Assembly (NCBI GenBank): GCA_964518595.1
Contig: CAZFHA010000011.1
Location: 1-64,000, forward strand
DNA length: 64,000 bases
Direction of reading: 5' to 3'
Origin: CAZFHA01 sp964518595
GTDB lineage: Bacteria; Bacillota; Clostridia; Saccharofermentanales; Saccharofermentanaceae
The notes beneath the pieces are model-generated. The model ran no database searches. It was not told the DNA's origin and was given only the letters and a program-made list of their open reading frames with translations. Each line of letters starts with the position of its first letter. The first letter of the stretch is position 1. The position numbers and the translations under genes were made by a program. Positions 7,919-16,444 of this stretch are shown here, one piece after another.

Positions 7919-8629
7919 TCAAGCCGGTGATAGTGTATTTCCTGTCACGGTTACGCCACCCCACGGCCAAGAAACTTGAGCAGGATACCCTGCGGGTGCG
8001 GTTGCCGGAATCCCGGTTTGGATTCCTTCTGCCAGTACTTCCAGTTCAAAAAGTTTGTTCTCATGATCCGGTGGTATTGCTGAGGCTTCCCATCGAACGG
8101 CTTCCGCCAGATGAGGACTCATCTCTCCGGGAGCCAAGAAATCCCTTAAGTAGAAAACACCGTCATAGCCTGTCACTTTAGGAATATCAGCGGATGGAGT
8201 GCCTACGGGAACTGTTCCATTGGGAACATAGAACCAATTCGTCATCCAATCCGAAGCCAAATCTATGGTAATATCTCCAGTGGCTAAGCCCGAGCCGGAT
8301 GTTCCATCACTGTTTCGCCAAATGGGAATGAGCCGAACCCGAATAAAAGCATCCACGGTATTGACTGAATCAACATTCAAGATAGTTACAATCTTAGATT
8401 TAGCTATGTTACCGGGCATTAGCGCCCCTCCTTCAGAATCAATAAGAGCCTCTATATCTACTTTTCCAGGTACAATCTGATTGACTCGCTGTTCTTGATC
8501 CTGATAGAAAGCTAAACTGGTATATACCAACATCCCTAGAACAGATAGAGCCAAGAATAGGGTAATCAGCAGTGCTTTTATTTTTCTTCTGTCATTTCCT
8601 TTGCTGTCTGACTGCTTCATATCTGTCAC
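7919..8629 (-). CDS. TasA/camelysin-like exported protein, first paralogue
   Basis: The largest paralogue, 236 residues. The N-terminus is long and hydrophilic (about 18 residues) before the hydrophobic helix (about 19-42), then AFYQDQEQRVNQIVPGKVDIEAL, the family opening. MPGNIAKSKIVTILNVDSVNTVDAFIRVRLIP is the conserved PG...VR segment. It overlaps the sipW stop codon by the 4-nt ATGA arrangement, so synthesis of this subunit is coupled to the peptidase that matures it. It lacks cysteines and any anchor signal, consistent with a shed or polymerised subunit. Confidence 0.85.
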   Translation of the reverse strand: MTDMKQSDSKGNDRRKIKALLITLFLALSVLGMLVYTSLAFYQDQEQRVNQIVPGKVDIEALIDSEGGALMPGNIAKSKIVTILNVDSVNTVDAFIRVRLIPIWRNSDGTSGSGLATGDITIDLASDWMTNWFYVPNGTVPVGTPSADIPKVTGYDGVFYLRDFLAPGEMSPHLAEAVRWEASAIPPDHENKLFELEVLAEGIQTGIPATAPAGYPAQVSWPWGGVTVTGNTLSPA

Positions 8630-9165
8630 CTCTCAATTCTGGTGGTTCGGGAGCTAAAGCCTTTTCGACTCAAAGCCGGTACTACATATAAAAGAACAAT
8701 TACGATTACAATTAAGCTGATTGCTACCATCCTTCCCAAAGCAGTCATTAGAAAAACGGAAAGGTAGCCAAGGAGCGGAAGTGAAAATAATGGGCGTCCA
8801 ATTAAGTTAGCAAAAGCGACCGGTGCTATATCCTTACTAGAATTATTATCACCTTTGGTTTGAAATACCTGCTGATCCCTGTCTACCGCTACCACTCGAT
8901 GGGTAACAACTTGACCATCCTGATTGTATACAAAGGTGATAGGGTCACCGATGGAAATTGTCTCTGGTTTTACTTCCTCCACATAAATCAGACTGCCTAC
9001 GGAATAACTATCTGCCATGCTACCGGTTAATACTACGTAAGGGGTATAACCTAAGAGACGAGGAAGGATTAAGATGGATGCGAGTGCGGCTAAAAGGATT
9101 AAGACTAGGGTTGTTATAACAGAAGTGAGCTTTGACTTTTTTATTGTTTGCGACTGCTCTTTCAC
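8626..9165 (-). CDS. sipW: Signal peptidase I of the SipW (ER-type) family
   Basis: Membrane-bound signal peptidase of 179 residues that matures TasA-type precursors. After an N-terminal membrane helix comes VLTGSMADSYSVGSLIYVEEV with the catalytic Ser, then VVTHRVVAVD, where the usual Lys of bacterial signal peptidases is replaced by His, the mark of the ER/SipW type. TKGDNNSSKD is a further conserved box and a C-terminal membrane segment follows. An AAGGAGG sequence lies 8 nt before the GTG at 9165, so this start is preferred over the GTG at 9174, which overlaps that site. The gene begins 18 nt after the vWA stop and overlaps the next gene by 4 nt. Confidence 0.93.
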   Translation of the reverse strand: MKEQSQTIKKSKLTSVITTLVLILLAALASILILPRLLGYTPYVVLTGSMADSYSVGSLIYVEEVKPETISIGDPITFVYNQDGQVVTHRVVAVDRDQQVFQTKGDNNSSKDIAPVAFANLIGRPLFSLPLLGYLSVFLMTALGRMVAISLIVIVIVLLYVVPALSRKGFSSRTTRIER

Positions 9166-9183
9166 CCTCCTCACCTCCTTAGG

Positions 9184-11961
9184 TTAATGGAAGAGGCTAA
9201 ACTCTCTGTCTACATCATCCAACCAATATGGATGAATACGAACATCATAGTGAGGTAAATTGCCCCCATCCTCATGGGCTGCGTCGACAAGTGCAAATTC
9301 GAAGAGTTGAACCGGATCAGCCAGTTTAAAGCGCCAAGACCAGTTCGTTGAGGCAGGATCTGATTCATCCTCGACTACGTAATTCCCAATAGGAAGGTCA
9401 GATAAAATCTTTGAGCCATCACCTTCAACAACCTCGTAAAATACTTCCACTACCGGTGCCGATGGCAAGGTTCCCGGTTGATAAGTCGAACTCTGGGGCG
9501 TGTAGGTGCGGATAATTCTATATATCGAGGATTGCTTACTACTATCGTAGGCAGCCTCCGAAGTTCTGGTGATAGTCATAGTTCCTGTATGAGTATATAG
9601 ATGAATACCACCTGTAAAAATATGTGAATCTAAGACTTCAATGCCGGCTAAGAGGTGATCACTGTATGCATCTGCTTTCTCCGCCGGAGTCAAACTCAGT
9701 GGATTAGGATGATAAACAATTCGATACAGATAGGTAACCATGTCATATGGTGCGCTTACATCCGAGGGAATTGTTACAGAAGCCAAAGGCGATCCAGAGG
9801 TATTTTCCAAGTACCAATCTTTACTAAAGCTTCCATAAGAAGGATAGATGGGACTGTCCCAAGCAAAATTGGGATAGATATTGATAGCCGGTGAAGAGTA
9901 CTGACTATTGGTATTTTGAGCCATTTGATTAAGATCTAAACTGACAAACTCTTTTTTGAAAACATTAATGTCTTTAACCGCATCAGGGAGAGTCAGAATA
10001 GCTACATTTGCATGGGGGATAAGGAATTCAGCCAAGAGTAATCCATCCTGATAGATACCTGATCCTGCTTGATTCGTAGCGACATAATTGCCACCGATAA
10101 AATCCGTTTTAGCTCTTAGGACGATCGCTCCAGAAGACCACGGTGCTTGTGGATTTCCGTCTTGATCTAGATCGGCTGGAATGGTCACTCCATCCCAACT
10201 GATTACTACGTTGCCACCGGAGTCAAGACTGAGAACACCACCATTGGTACCAGGAACCAGATCTCCCGGCTGTAAAATAGCACCGGAAACAGGATCAATT
10301 ACATCAAATTCTTTGCCTATAACATCTTGTACCAGTGCACCGGGGAAATCTGCACCGATTACTTCAGCTATGGATTGGAAAATATTATTCAAGTCACCTG
10401 CATTGGTAGTAGTGATATAGTATTTCGAATCTGGGTCACTGGCTACAGCTCTCATGAAGTTGTCAACATCACTTCCGGGGGTGGGTATGGTCGTAAATAC
10501 ACCTACGGAAAAGATTTTAGCGTTATAACCCGTTGTATCTTTCAAAATATTGCTATTACTTACAGCAGCTGCTGCCACTGCCGGATCAAAGGTACTGGAA
10601 CTTGTAGGTACGCCATCTGTGAAGAAGATCACGTATTTGGGTCTCACAGGTGACCCAGAATAGTCAGTCATTGCCAAGGCCTGGGCAGCGGAAGCTAATC
10701 CTGTATCGGAACGAGTAGAACCATTGGCATCTAAAGAATTAATGGCATTTTTTACCAAGGTGACGTTTCCGGCACTATCTAGGATCGTAGGTGCAACATC
10801 CATAACAGCGTAATTAGAATAGGTATTGTTACCATAGTAATCGCTAAATAGACGTAAGTGACCACTGGACATCTGAACATAACTGCCATCTGCTCCATCT
10901 TCGTATACGAAGTAGGTATGACCAGCCAAAGTATATGTGCCTGAGGTATCACCAGAGGAAATATTAAAAGAGAATCCGGGTGCACCGTAGCTGACATAAC
11001 CAACAAACACATACTCCCAAGTAGTGGTAGATACCCATTTGTTACCTTGTTTCTTTTCATAAGTTAAGGGGACATAGTCAAAATAAGCATATTCTTCATA
11101 ACGTAAACTTGCAAAAGATACAACACTTACGGTACTATCTGGTGAAACAGAATTAATTGTATCAACAAAATTGTTAGCAGCGGTTTTAAGTTGAGATATC
11201 TTACTGGGAGTACCGCTAGCCATGCTACCTGATCTGTCCAGAACCAGCACAATATCACTGGCCGGAATTCTGGTTACTGTACTTGTCTTAACTGTGGCAT
11301 CCAAGTTTACGGAAAAAGTTCTACCATCATCACCATAAGGGGTTGTAGCATTGGTAGTAATGGTTTTATTTAAATTAAATTCCGGGGCTTCTGTCATAAC
11401 AGAAAAAGCGGAAAACATTTGCGGTGAAGCCATTAAAAAGGGTAATTTTTCTTCGGACTGAGCATAAAATGTCGGGGCTTGTGCGGAGAAATGACCTTTT
11501 TTAAGGGTTGCGCCCTTTTCTAAATTTGCTGCAGAGCTTTGGGGAATATTAGATTTAGCAATAATTGTTGGTTCTGTGGGTTCAGGCTCAGTAGTAGGCA
11601 GAGCCTCAGAAGAATCACTAGTCTTACTATCAGTTACGCTACTATCCTTAGCTGAATCTGAACTTGTCTGACTCTTTGAAGTAGCCAGATCATTAGAATC
11701 CGTTGTAATCTTATCCTCGCTTGTAAGAGTGGTGTCATCAGAATTCGACGAAGGCGCTTCAGATACTGAAGAAGGTAATGAGGACTCAACTGCAGAAGGT
11801 GTCTCTCCTGTTGCCTCAGCCAAGGGGGCTGAAATGATTTGATCCGTTTCTTCAGACAAAGCTCGTCCTGAAACCGGAACCAAATCGGCTACGGACACCA
11901 TAAAAATTGTGGCGATAATAGCACAAGAAAGACGATAACTCGCCCTATATAAGCGTTTCAT
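9184..11961 (-). CDS. Large exported vWA-domain surface protein, first gene of the TasA/SipW operon
   Basis: Exported adhesin-like protein of 925 residues. A signal peptide (about 1-35) is followed by a 110-residue Ser/Thr/Asp-rich linker. A von Willebrand A domain begins near residue 230 with the MIDAS motif DRSGSM (Asp242) and continues to about 530 (FFTDGVPTSSSTFD). The C-terminal 400 residues are beta-rich; ILSDLPIGNYVVEDESD resembles a Cna-B-type ending. There is no LPXTG motif or terminal membrane helix. The ATG at 11961 is chosen because GGAGG lies 8 nt upstream; the GTG at 11976 would overlap that site. As first gene before sipW and the TasA paralogues, it may form the adhesive tip of the fibre. 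Confidence 0.85.
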   Translation of the reverse strand: MKRLYRASYRLSCAIIATIFMVSVADLVPVSGRALSEETDQIISAPLAEATGETPSAVESSLPSSVSEAPSSNSDDTTLTSEDKITTDSNDLATSKSQTSSDSAKDSSVTDSKTSDSSEALPTTEPEPTEPTIIAKSNIPQSSAANLEKGATLKKGHFSAQAPTFYAQSEEKLPFLMASPQMFSAFSVMTEAPEFNLNKTITTNATTPYGDDGRTFSVNLDATVKTSTVTRIPASDIVLVLDRSGSMASGTPSKISQLKTAANNFVDTINSVSPDSTVSVVSFASLRYEEYAYFDYVPLTYEKKQGNKWVSTTTWEYVFVGYVSYGAPGFSFNISSGDTSGTYTLAGHTYFVYEDGADGSYVQMSSGHLRLFSDYYGNNTYSNYAVMDVAPTILDSAGNVTLVKNAINSLDANGSTRSDTGLASAAQALAMTDYSGSPVRPKYVIFFTDGVPTSSSTFDPAVAAAAVSNSNILKDTTGYNAKIFSVGVFTTIPTPGSDVDNFMRAVASDPDSKYYITTTNAGDLNNIFQSIAEVIGADFPGALVQDVIGKEFDVIDPVSGAILQPGDLVPGTNGGVLSLDSGGNVVISWDGVTIPADLDQDGNPQAPWSSGAIVLRAKTDFIGGNYVATNQAGSGIYQDGLLLAEFLIPHANVAILTLPDAVKDINVFKKEFVSLDLNQMAQNTNSQYSSPAINIYPNFAWDSPIYPSYGSFSKDWYLENTSGSPLASVTIPSDVSAPYDMVTYLYRIVYHPNPLSLTPAEKADAYSDHLLAGIEVLDSHIFTGGIHLYTHTGTMTITRTSEAAYDSSKQSSIYRIIRTYTPQSSTYQPGTLPSAPVVEVFYEVVEGDGSKILSDLPIGNYVVEDESDPASTNWSWRFKLADPVQLFEFALVDAAHEDGGNLPHYDVRIHPYWLDDVDREFSLFH

Positions 11962-12062
11962 ATGTGTAGCCTCCACAAGATGTCTGTCAGGTTGCCCTGT
12001 CCTTTGTTGTCGTTACTGCTATAAAGGCTAACTGTCTGTCGCAACTCTAGTCTGTTAAGTTC

Positions 12063-12091
12063 ATTATATTCCTGTAAAACTCACACTTCAA
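12063..12091 (-). promoter_or_regulatory. Promoter of the vWA/SipW/TasA operon
   Basis: On the minus strand a -35 TTGAAG (12086-12091), 17-nt spacer and perfect -10 TATAAT (12063-12068) precede the vWA gene, leaving a leader of about 95 nt. The direct-repeat element at 12106-12129 lies 14-18 nt upstream of the -35, a position suited to an activator. Confidence 0.75.
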
Positions 12092-12105
12092 TCATATTTA
12101 TTGAC

Positions 12106-12129
12106 AAATTTCACATTGAGTTCACTTTT
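12106..12129 (-). promoter_or_regulatory. Direct-repeat regulator site shared with the giant adhesin gene
   Basis: On the plus strand the site reads AAATTTCACA, five variable bases, then TTCACTTTT. The half-sites TTCACA and TTCACT are 11 bp apart, one helical turn, as in boxes bound by OmpR/PhoB-family response regulators (Bacillus PhoP uses TT-ACA repeats with the same spacing). All 19 fixed positions match the element at 38829-38852. The regulator is not in the window. Confidence 0.6.
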
Positions 12130-12161
12130 TAATTTTTGCATTCTTCTTTGGCTAGGGTAGA

Positions 12162-12686
12162 TCATTTTTCAATCCCAACTCTCGCCGCCACCCCTTGGTC
12201 AAAATAGTGCTTTATCTCACACATTTCAGTCACCAAGTCTGCATTCTGAATAAGCGCTTCTGGTGCTCCTCTGCCAGTTAGAACCAACTCTGTTTTAGCA
12301 GGCTTTTGACCGATTAACTCTAAAATCTTATCAATAGGCAAAAGCCCCAAAGACAAAGTAACATTTATCTCATCTAAAATAAACAGATCATAGTCTCCTG
12401 ATTTTAGTTGCTGTAGGGCCCTTTGAAAGCCTTCCTCCGCTGCATGTTTGTGGGCTTGGTTGTCCATTCCCGGAAAAATAAAACCTAAGTGTTGACCGAA
12501 TTGCTCTACCACAACCTCCGGCAGAGCTTTTCGGAGCGCTTTGATCTCACTATATGTATCATCTTTAATAAACTGACCTATATATATTTTTTTGCCCGCT
12601 CCCCAGGCACGCAAAACCAAACCTAAAGCAGCTGTGGTTTTGCCCTTTCCATTACCTGTATAGACTTGTACATAACCTTTTTCCAC
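12162..12686 (-). CDS. cobO: Cob(I)yrinic acid a,c-diamide adenosyltransferase
   Basis: Cytoplasmic CobA/CobO/BtuR-type enzyme that transfers the adenosyl group of ATP to reduced corrinoid, giving the active form of B12. It has the P-loop TGNGKGKTTAALG at residues 10-22, QFIKDD (about 39) and the Walker-B-like FILDEINVTLSLGLL (about 101). Its length of 174 residues is normal. Start is a GTG at 12686 with AGGAG 8 nt upstream. No other B12 genes and no cobalamin riboswitch are nearby, so it probably salvages corrinoid for the cell generally. Transcription may run in from the membrane-protein gene upstream. Confidence 0.93.
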   Translation of the reverse strand: MEKGYVQVYTGNGKGKTTAALGLVLRAWGAGKKIYIGQFIKDDTYSEIKALRKALPEVVVEQFGQHLGFIFPGMDNQAHKHAAEEGFQRALQQLKSGDYDLFILDEINVTLSLGLLPIDKILELIGQKPAKTELVLTGRGAPEALIQNADLVTEMCEIKHYFDQGVAARVGIEK

Positions 12687-12749
12687 CCTTGTCTCCTACT
12701 TTCTTATAGTTTATTGACCCAGATCCACAGTCTACCTTCATAAAAAGGT

Positions 12750-13868
12750 CTATTCCGTCTTAGAAGTTTCTTCTTCCTTTGCCTTATCAATTCCCGGTTT
12801 CTCTGGCTCAATACTCTTCTCCTGAATTACTTGATCAGTTGGTTTCATAATTGTTTCTTCCAAAGAAAGATTTTCTTCTGAAACAGTGGCTTCAGAAGCT
12901 TTTGACTCGGGAGAATTCTCTATATCCAGATTCGGCTGTTCTAAAATGGCGGTCTTGCTCTCTTCTTCCGCTAGGTCTTTTTCCACGCGGGAATCGATTT
13001 GATATATCTTAACCTCTGTCACCAGTGCTAAGCTCTTCTCTGGCGAAAAGGGCAAATCTAACTTGGTTACACGCCGATCAACCAGAAGGTTTTGGTTCTC
13101 ATCAAATACAGTTTTAGCGTCATCTTCTGCTGTGATCTGCTCCTTCAATCCGGCTACAGAAATTTTTTCTTTATGTTTTGGGGGTAATTTTCCGGCGGTA
13201 GGAATCATGCATAGTAGGGTAATGCCCAGTAAAAGATAGCCGATTATTGGGGCACTATACCAGGAGAAAGCCACATCACTCTGCCAGCTACTCCCTGTAG
13301 CTAATAGGATGAATACAACTACATCATAAATAACCGTAAAGAGAAAAGCACCTACACAAAGAAAAGCAAAGATTTTTGCCACTAGATTCATGTAACGCAA
13401 AAGCCCAATCAAAATTACGATAACCGCTAAAGCGGCAATGCCAAAAAGTATGATAGGTATATAATACTCAACAATTCTAAAGGCGCCATTTAAGAGATCC
13501 ACATAGCGTAAAGTCGCCAAAATGGTACTATAAAACAGAGAATTGAGAAACAAAAATATAGCTTGGAAGATAGCAATAATACCTGCCACCAGTGCTGCTA
13601 CCCGGCTGGCTAAAGGACGATGCCCAAACAGAAGCACAAAAAAACCAATCATTAAAACAGCAAAGCCTAAAGCTGTCATGGCATAAAGATATGCGCCTCT
13701 ATCCCTAGTATTATTCAAATAATCATTAACCAAAAAGCGCCACCAGTTAAGTTGTGACTGTGACATCATGAAGGAACTAAGATTAAAGGAGAAAAAAACA
13801 ATTAGAAAGCAACCAAGGGCAGTAATGATTGAACCGGTAATTTTTGTTGCCTTTTTTAACTCATTCAT
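12750..13868 (-). CDS. Polytopic membrane protein of unknown function with acidic cytoplasmic tail
   Basis: Not recognised. The 372 residues split into a membrane half and a soluble half. About six hydrophobic helices lie near 12-32, 60-82, 90-112, 135-157, 165-190 and 205-225. From about 235 to the end the chain is hydrophilic and rich in Glu, Lys and Ser, with no cysteine pair or enzyme motif; the tail looks disordered. A GGGAGGT ribosome site lies 8 nt before the ATG. Two TTCACA half-sites 22 bp apart sit upstream (13934-13961), reminiscent of the element that controls the neighbouring surface operon, so it might belong to the same regulon. Confidence 0.7.
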   Translation of the reverse strand: MNELKKATKITGSIITALGCFLIVFFSFNLSSFMMSQSQLNWWRFLVNDYLNNTRDRGAYLYAMTALGFAVLMIGFFVLLFGHRPLASRVAALVAGIIAIFQAIFLFLNSLFYSTILATLRYVDLLNGAFRIVEYYIPIILFGIAALAVIVILIGLLRYMNLVAKIFAFLCVGAFLFTVIYDVVVFILLATGSSWQSDVAFSWYSAPIIGYLLLGITLLCMIPTAGKLPPKHKEKISVAGLKEQITAEDDAKTVFDENQNLLVDRRVTKLDLPFSPEKSLALVTEVKIYQIDSRVEKDLAEEESKTAILEQPNLDIENSPESKASEATVSEENLSLEETIMKPTDQVIQEKSIEPEKPGIDKAKEEETSKTE

Positions 13869-13933
13869 AAAAATGACCTCCCCTTCTAGGAAAAATCAAG
13901 CCTAAATTAGATATCATTCATTCTATCACCTTT

Positions 13934-13961
13934 TTCACAAGAATACAGCAACTTGTTCACA
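13934..13961 (-). promoter_or_regulatory. Paired TTCACA half-sites, possible third copy of the surface-regulon box
   Basis: TTCACA occurs at 13934-13939 and 13956-13961, exactly 22 bp apart (two 11-bp steps), 66 nt upstream of the unknown membrane protein. The flanks do not match the two better sites, so this is weak. Confidence 0.25.
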
Positions 13962-14038
13962 TTTCCTTCCGTAATCCTCTGACAGACCAAAAGCGCTGAG
14001 ATAAAAATCTCTGAACTAAGAAAAGTTGGTAAAGATGC

Positions 14039-14073
14039 AACACGGCTGCTTCCCCCATAGAAACAGCCGTGTT
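14039..14073 (-). terminator. Hairpin terminator downstream of lplA
   Basis: A perfect 10-bp stem (14039-14048 with 14064-14073, loop 15 nt) lies 38 nt beyond the lplA stop. The T-run on the minus strand is weak, so termination may be partial. The 240 nt between lplA and the membrane-protein gene hold nothing else I recognise apart from a small GAGAT/ATCTC hairpin at 13998-14011. Confidence 0.6.
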
Positions 14074-14111
14074 TATATAAAAATTTCCACCCGAAAACGA
14101 CAAAAGAAAAA

Positions 14112-15176
14112 CTACCAGCCCTGTTCTTCAATCCAATTCGCCAGCTCAGAGGCCATCTCTCTTCGAGATACGCCAAAGCCACTGCCCAGAGGGATATTGG
14201 CTCTAAGACCTTGAGCCAGAGCTGCCGAGGTAAAGGGTAACCCCTTTAAAGATGAAGCTATTCCACTAATATAATCCGAGTCAAGAGCATCAGAATAAAC
14301 AGAAATCCTTTCTACTCGGCCTTGAGAGACACCCAGCCCCAGGCTAACCTGCCCCCATGAAAACTTCCGTTCTTCTTGCCAGTCAAAGCTTATGGTCTCA
14401 CCATAGCGCCATTCCCAAGAAGAAAACTGATGTACTAGGGGAATAAGCTCTGGGTCATGAGCAAAGCTGTCTTCATCATGACGAACTATTTGCCAAACAT
14501 TCTCCTCTGAACAAAAATCGGCCACAAAGGCTTTCTCCATAGCGGATTCTAGTAAAGCAACAGAAATATCAGGGCAAAAGCTCTGTAGATTTGTCACCCG
14601 GGAGCGCACTGAGGATACACCCTTGGCCTTAAGCTTTTCCGGTGAAACGGTCAGATAGCGGCCAATTCTCTCAAAATGAGAATGAACCAGCAGTGTGCCG
14701 TGGTGAAGTCCGACTTTCTTCTCAATTCGGAAAGCATTACCTGAGAACTTACGTCCCTCTGCCAAAACATCATTTCGTCCGGAACGTTCTGCAAGAATAC
14801 CCTCCCGACGTACGGTATCTACTAACCACTGGAAATTTCGATCTAGATCAAAATCTATCTCAGGCAATAACAGGGAAAAATTCAAATTTCCCAAATCATG
14901 AAAAACAGCACCACCGCCCGTAGTACGGCGAGCTAATTTCCCGCCCTCTTCCTCTAAAAGAGCTGTCTTACATTCTGCCCAAGCATTTTGATTACGACCA
15001 ATCACCACGGTATTTTGATTCTGCCATAAATATAAAATAGCACCTAATTGACCCTCGGTTGCTAAGGAGGTCTGAAGTTTTCTCATCAAAAACTCCTCCA
15101 GAGCTAAATTGAACCAAGGATCATTACTGGAGCTCCGCACAATCCAGGCAATTTTTTCCGTTGAACTCTGAGACAT
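14112..15176 (-). CDS. lplA: Lipoate-protein ligase A
   Basis: Cytoplasmic enzyme that activates free lipoate with ATP and attaches it to the lysine of lipoyl domains. It has the family motifs NLALEEFL (about residue 23), VVIGRNQNAWAE (about 56), RRTTGGGAVFHDLGNLNFS (about 79), then the catalytic-lysine region GRKFSGNAFRI and HHGTLLV (about 140-160), and the C-terminal accessory domain, giving 354 residues, a normal length. It follows the DeoR-type repressor gene on the same strand and diverges from an operon encoding a lipoyl-dependent 2-oxo-acid dehydrogenase. The obvious client is the E2 at 18994. The AAGGAGGA site 6 nt upstream supports the start. Confidence 0.93.
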   Translation of the reverse strand: MSQSSTEKIAWIVRSSSNDPWFNLALEEFLMRKLQTSLATEGQLGAILYLWQNQNTVVIGRNQNAWAECKTALLEEEGGKLARRTTGGGAVFHDLGNLNFSLLLPEIDFDLDRNFQWLVDTVRREGILAERSGRNDVLAEGRKFSGNAFRIEKKVGLHHGTLLVHSHFERIGRYLTVSPEKLKAKGVSSVRSRVTNLQSFCPDISVALLESAMEKAFVADFCSEENVWQIVRHDEDSFAHDPELIPLVHQFSSWEWRYGETISFDWQEERKFSWGQVSLGLGVSQGRVERISVYSDALDSDYISGIASSLKGLPFTSAALAQGLRANIPLGSGFGVSRREMASELANWIEEQGW

Positions 15177-15277
15177 AAAAGTCCTCCTTGTCTTGGTTAT
15201 ATTTCGGGCTTTACTAAGAAGGTATCGCTCTTTTCTCCCTCAGCCCAGAAAGTAAATCCCAGGCTTTAGACCGATTC

Positions 15278-16036
15278 TTAAAGAAGGTGAACCCTTGCTT
15301 TGTAAGCTGCTTTCCCAATATCTTCTGGTAGAGGGCCCTCAGTAACCCAAGTGTGAATATTGGACAGACGCGCAAAGGTATGAGGCAGCCCACTATTTAT
15401 TTTAGCCGTATCCATGAGCATCACTACCCGCTGAGCCTTCTTAATGATCAATCGCTTAAGCTCTGCCTCATAGTAATCACCACAGGTGAAGCCTGTACTT
15501 AGAGAAAAACCACTAGCAGCCATAAAGGCCAAATCAATATTAAGACTCTTAACATACTCAGCAGCGTTAAAACCAGACAAAGTTAAGGTGTCCCGATTCA
15601 GTTGTCCACCGGTCAGGTTAATTTTGATATTCGAATTCTTAGCCAATTCTAAGGCAATGTTCGGCGCCGGAGTTAAGACAAAAAGTGTCTGATCCGGCAA
15701 CTGTTTTGCAAAAAACATACAGGTAGTACCAGAATCTATATATAAAGATCGCCCCGCCTCTACCAAAGATGCAGCCTTTGTGGCAATTACAAGTTTGCTC
15801 TGGATATTCTCTGCCTGACGCTGGTTATAAGCAGCTTCCTTTAATAGAGATAAATGGGCGATCGATTTAGCTCCGCCCCTTACTCTAATGATCTGTCCTT
15901 GACGCTCAAGCATCTCTAAATCCCGGCGAAGAGTCATACTAGATACATCAGAATATTTTTCTTCCAGTTCCGTTAACTTGACCTCGCCTTTAGATTGGAT
16001 GTACTGATTTATACTTTCTCTTCGGTTAATAGGCAT
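15278..16036 (-). CDS. DeoR/GlpR-family transcriptional regulator
   Basis: DNA-binding repressor of 252 residues. The N-terminal winged helix-turn-helix has the family signature MTLRRDLEMLERQGQIIRVRGG (about 34-55). The effector domain contains LYIDSGTTCMFFAKQL (about 97) and LAFMAASGFSLSTGFTC (about 167), as in DeoR-family sensors of phosphorylated sugars. It is transcribed away from the sugar/2-oxo-acid dehydrogenase operon and heads the unit with lplA, so it most likely controls both through the shared 408-nt divergent region. Its inducer is probably a sugar or polyol phosphate of the pathway. Confidence 0.9.
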   Translation of the reverse strand: MPINRRESINQYIQSKGEVKLTELEEKYSDVSSMTLRRDLEMLERQGQIIRVRGGAKSIAHLSLLKEAAYNQRQAENIQSKLVIATKAASLVEAGRSLYIDSGTTCMFFAKQLPDQTLFVLTPAPNIALELAKNSNIKINLTGGQLNRDTLTLSGFNAAEYVKSLNIDLAFMAASGFSLSTGFTCGDYYEAELKRLIIKKAQRVVMLMDTAKINSGLPHTFARLSNIHTWVTEGPLPEDIGKAAYKARVHLL

Positions 16037-16092
16037 ATAATCGTCTCCAAAATCACATGATTTTAACAGTTAAAATAACAACACTTTTCACG

Positions 16093-16121
16093 ATGATAAC
16101 ATAGCCAGAAAATAATTACAA
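16093..16121 (-). promoter_or_regulatory. Leftward promoter of the regulator-lplA unit
   Basis: On the minus strand a -35-like TTGTAA (16116-16121), 17-nt spacer and extended -10 TGTTATCAT (-10 at 16093-16098) lie about 57 nt upstream of the repressor start. Confidence 0.6.
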
Positions 16122-16128
16122 TCATCAT

Positions 16129-16140
16129 TTTCAAATGAAA
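16129..16140. promoter_or_regulatory. Candidate operator in the divergent region
   Basis: The palindrome TTTCA-AA-TGAAA lies 7 nt upstream of the leftward -35. The half-site TTTCAT/ATGAAA recurs at 16226-16231 and 16295-16300, spanning the divergent region as repeated half-sites do for DeoR-family repressors. The remaining 408 nt between 16036 and 16445 hold only this regulatory material. Confidence 0.45.
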
Positions 16141-16300
16141 TATCATCAACCGTAAAGGCTAAGAGAAAATTTTATAACTCTTAAATAGCCTCTGATATCG
16201 AAAGTAATTAGTGCAAAAAATGGTTTTTCATTTAAAAGTAATTCTAAAGCGGCGCTCATGCAACTGAACCAGAAGCAGGATGCTAAAAGCGAAATTTCAT

Positions 16301-16315
16301 TGTAAATTTATTACA
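16301..16315. promoter_or_regulatory. Palindrome just upstream of the rightward promoter
   Basis: TGTAA-ATTTA-TTACA is a perfect 5+5 inverted repeat whose centre lies 16 nt before the -35 of the rightward promoter. The position fits an activator or a second repressor site. It is not a standard cre sequence because the central CG is missing. Confidence 0.4.
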
Positions 16316-16323
16316 TTTACATG

Positions 16324-16351
16324 TTCACAAATAACACTTCTATGTTATAAT
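16324..16351 (+). promoter_or_regulatory. Rightward promoter of the sugar/2-oxo-acid dehydrogenase operon
   Basis: A -35 TTCACA (16324-16329), 16-nt spacer and perfect extended -10 TGTTATAAT (-10 at 16346-16351) lie about 90 nt before the ATG at 16445. Confidence 0.75.
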
Positions 16352-16444
16352 TCAACTACAATCTTTTCTTAAGACTCATTAAACTCACAGGATGCAGACA
16401 CTGGTTATATTCAGTTGTATTTATTTTACGAGGAGGTCTATTTT

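Noticed and set aside
12687..12749. Cobalamin riboswitch upstream of cobO
   Set aside because: The gap is only 63 nt and lacks the conserved B12-box; no adenosylcobalamin riboswitch fits.
13907..14182. A 91-codon minus-strand frame next to lplA
   Set aside because: It overlaps the 3' end of lplA in another frame and the terminator hairpin, has no ribosome site and its translation looks random.
16301..16315. Catabolite-control (cre) site
   Set aside because: The palindrome has a 5-nt AT centre and lacks the CG core of the cre consensus.
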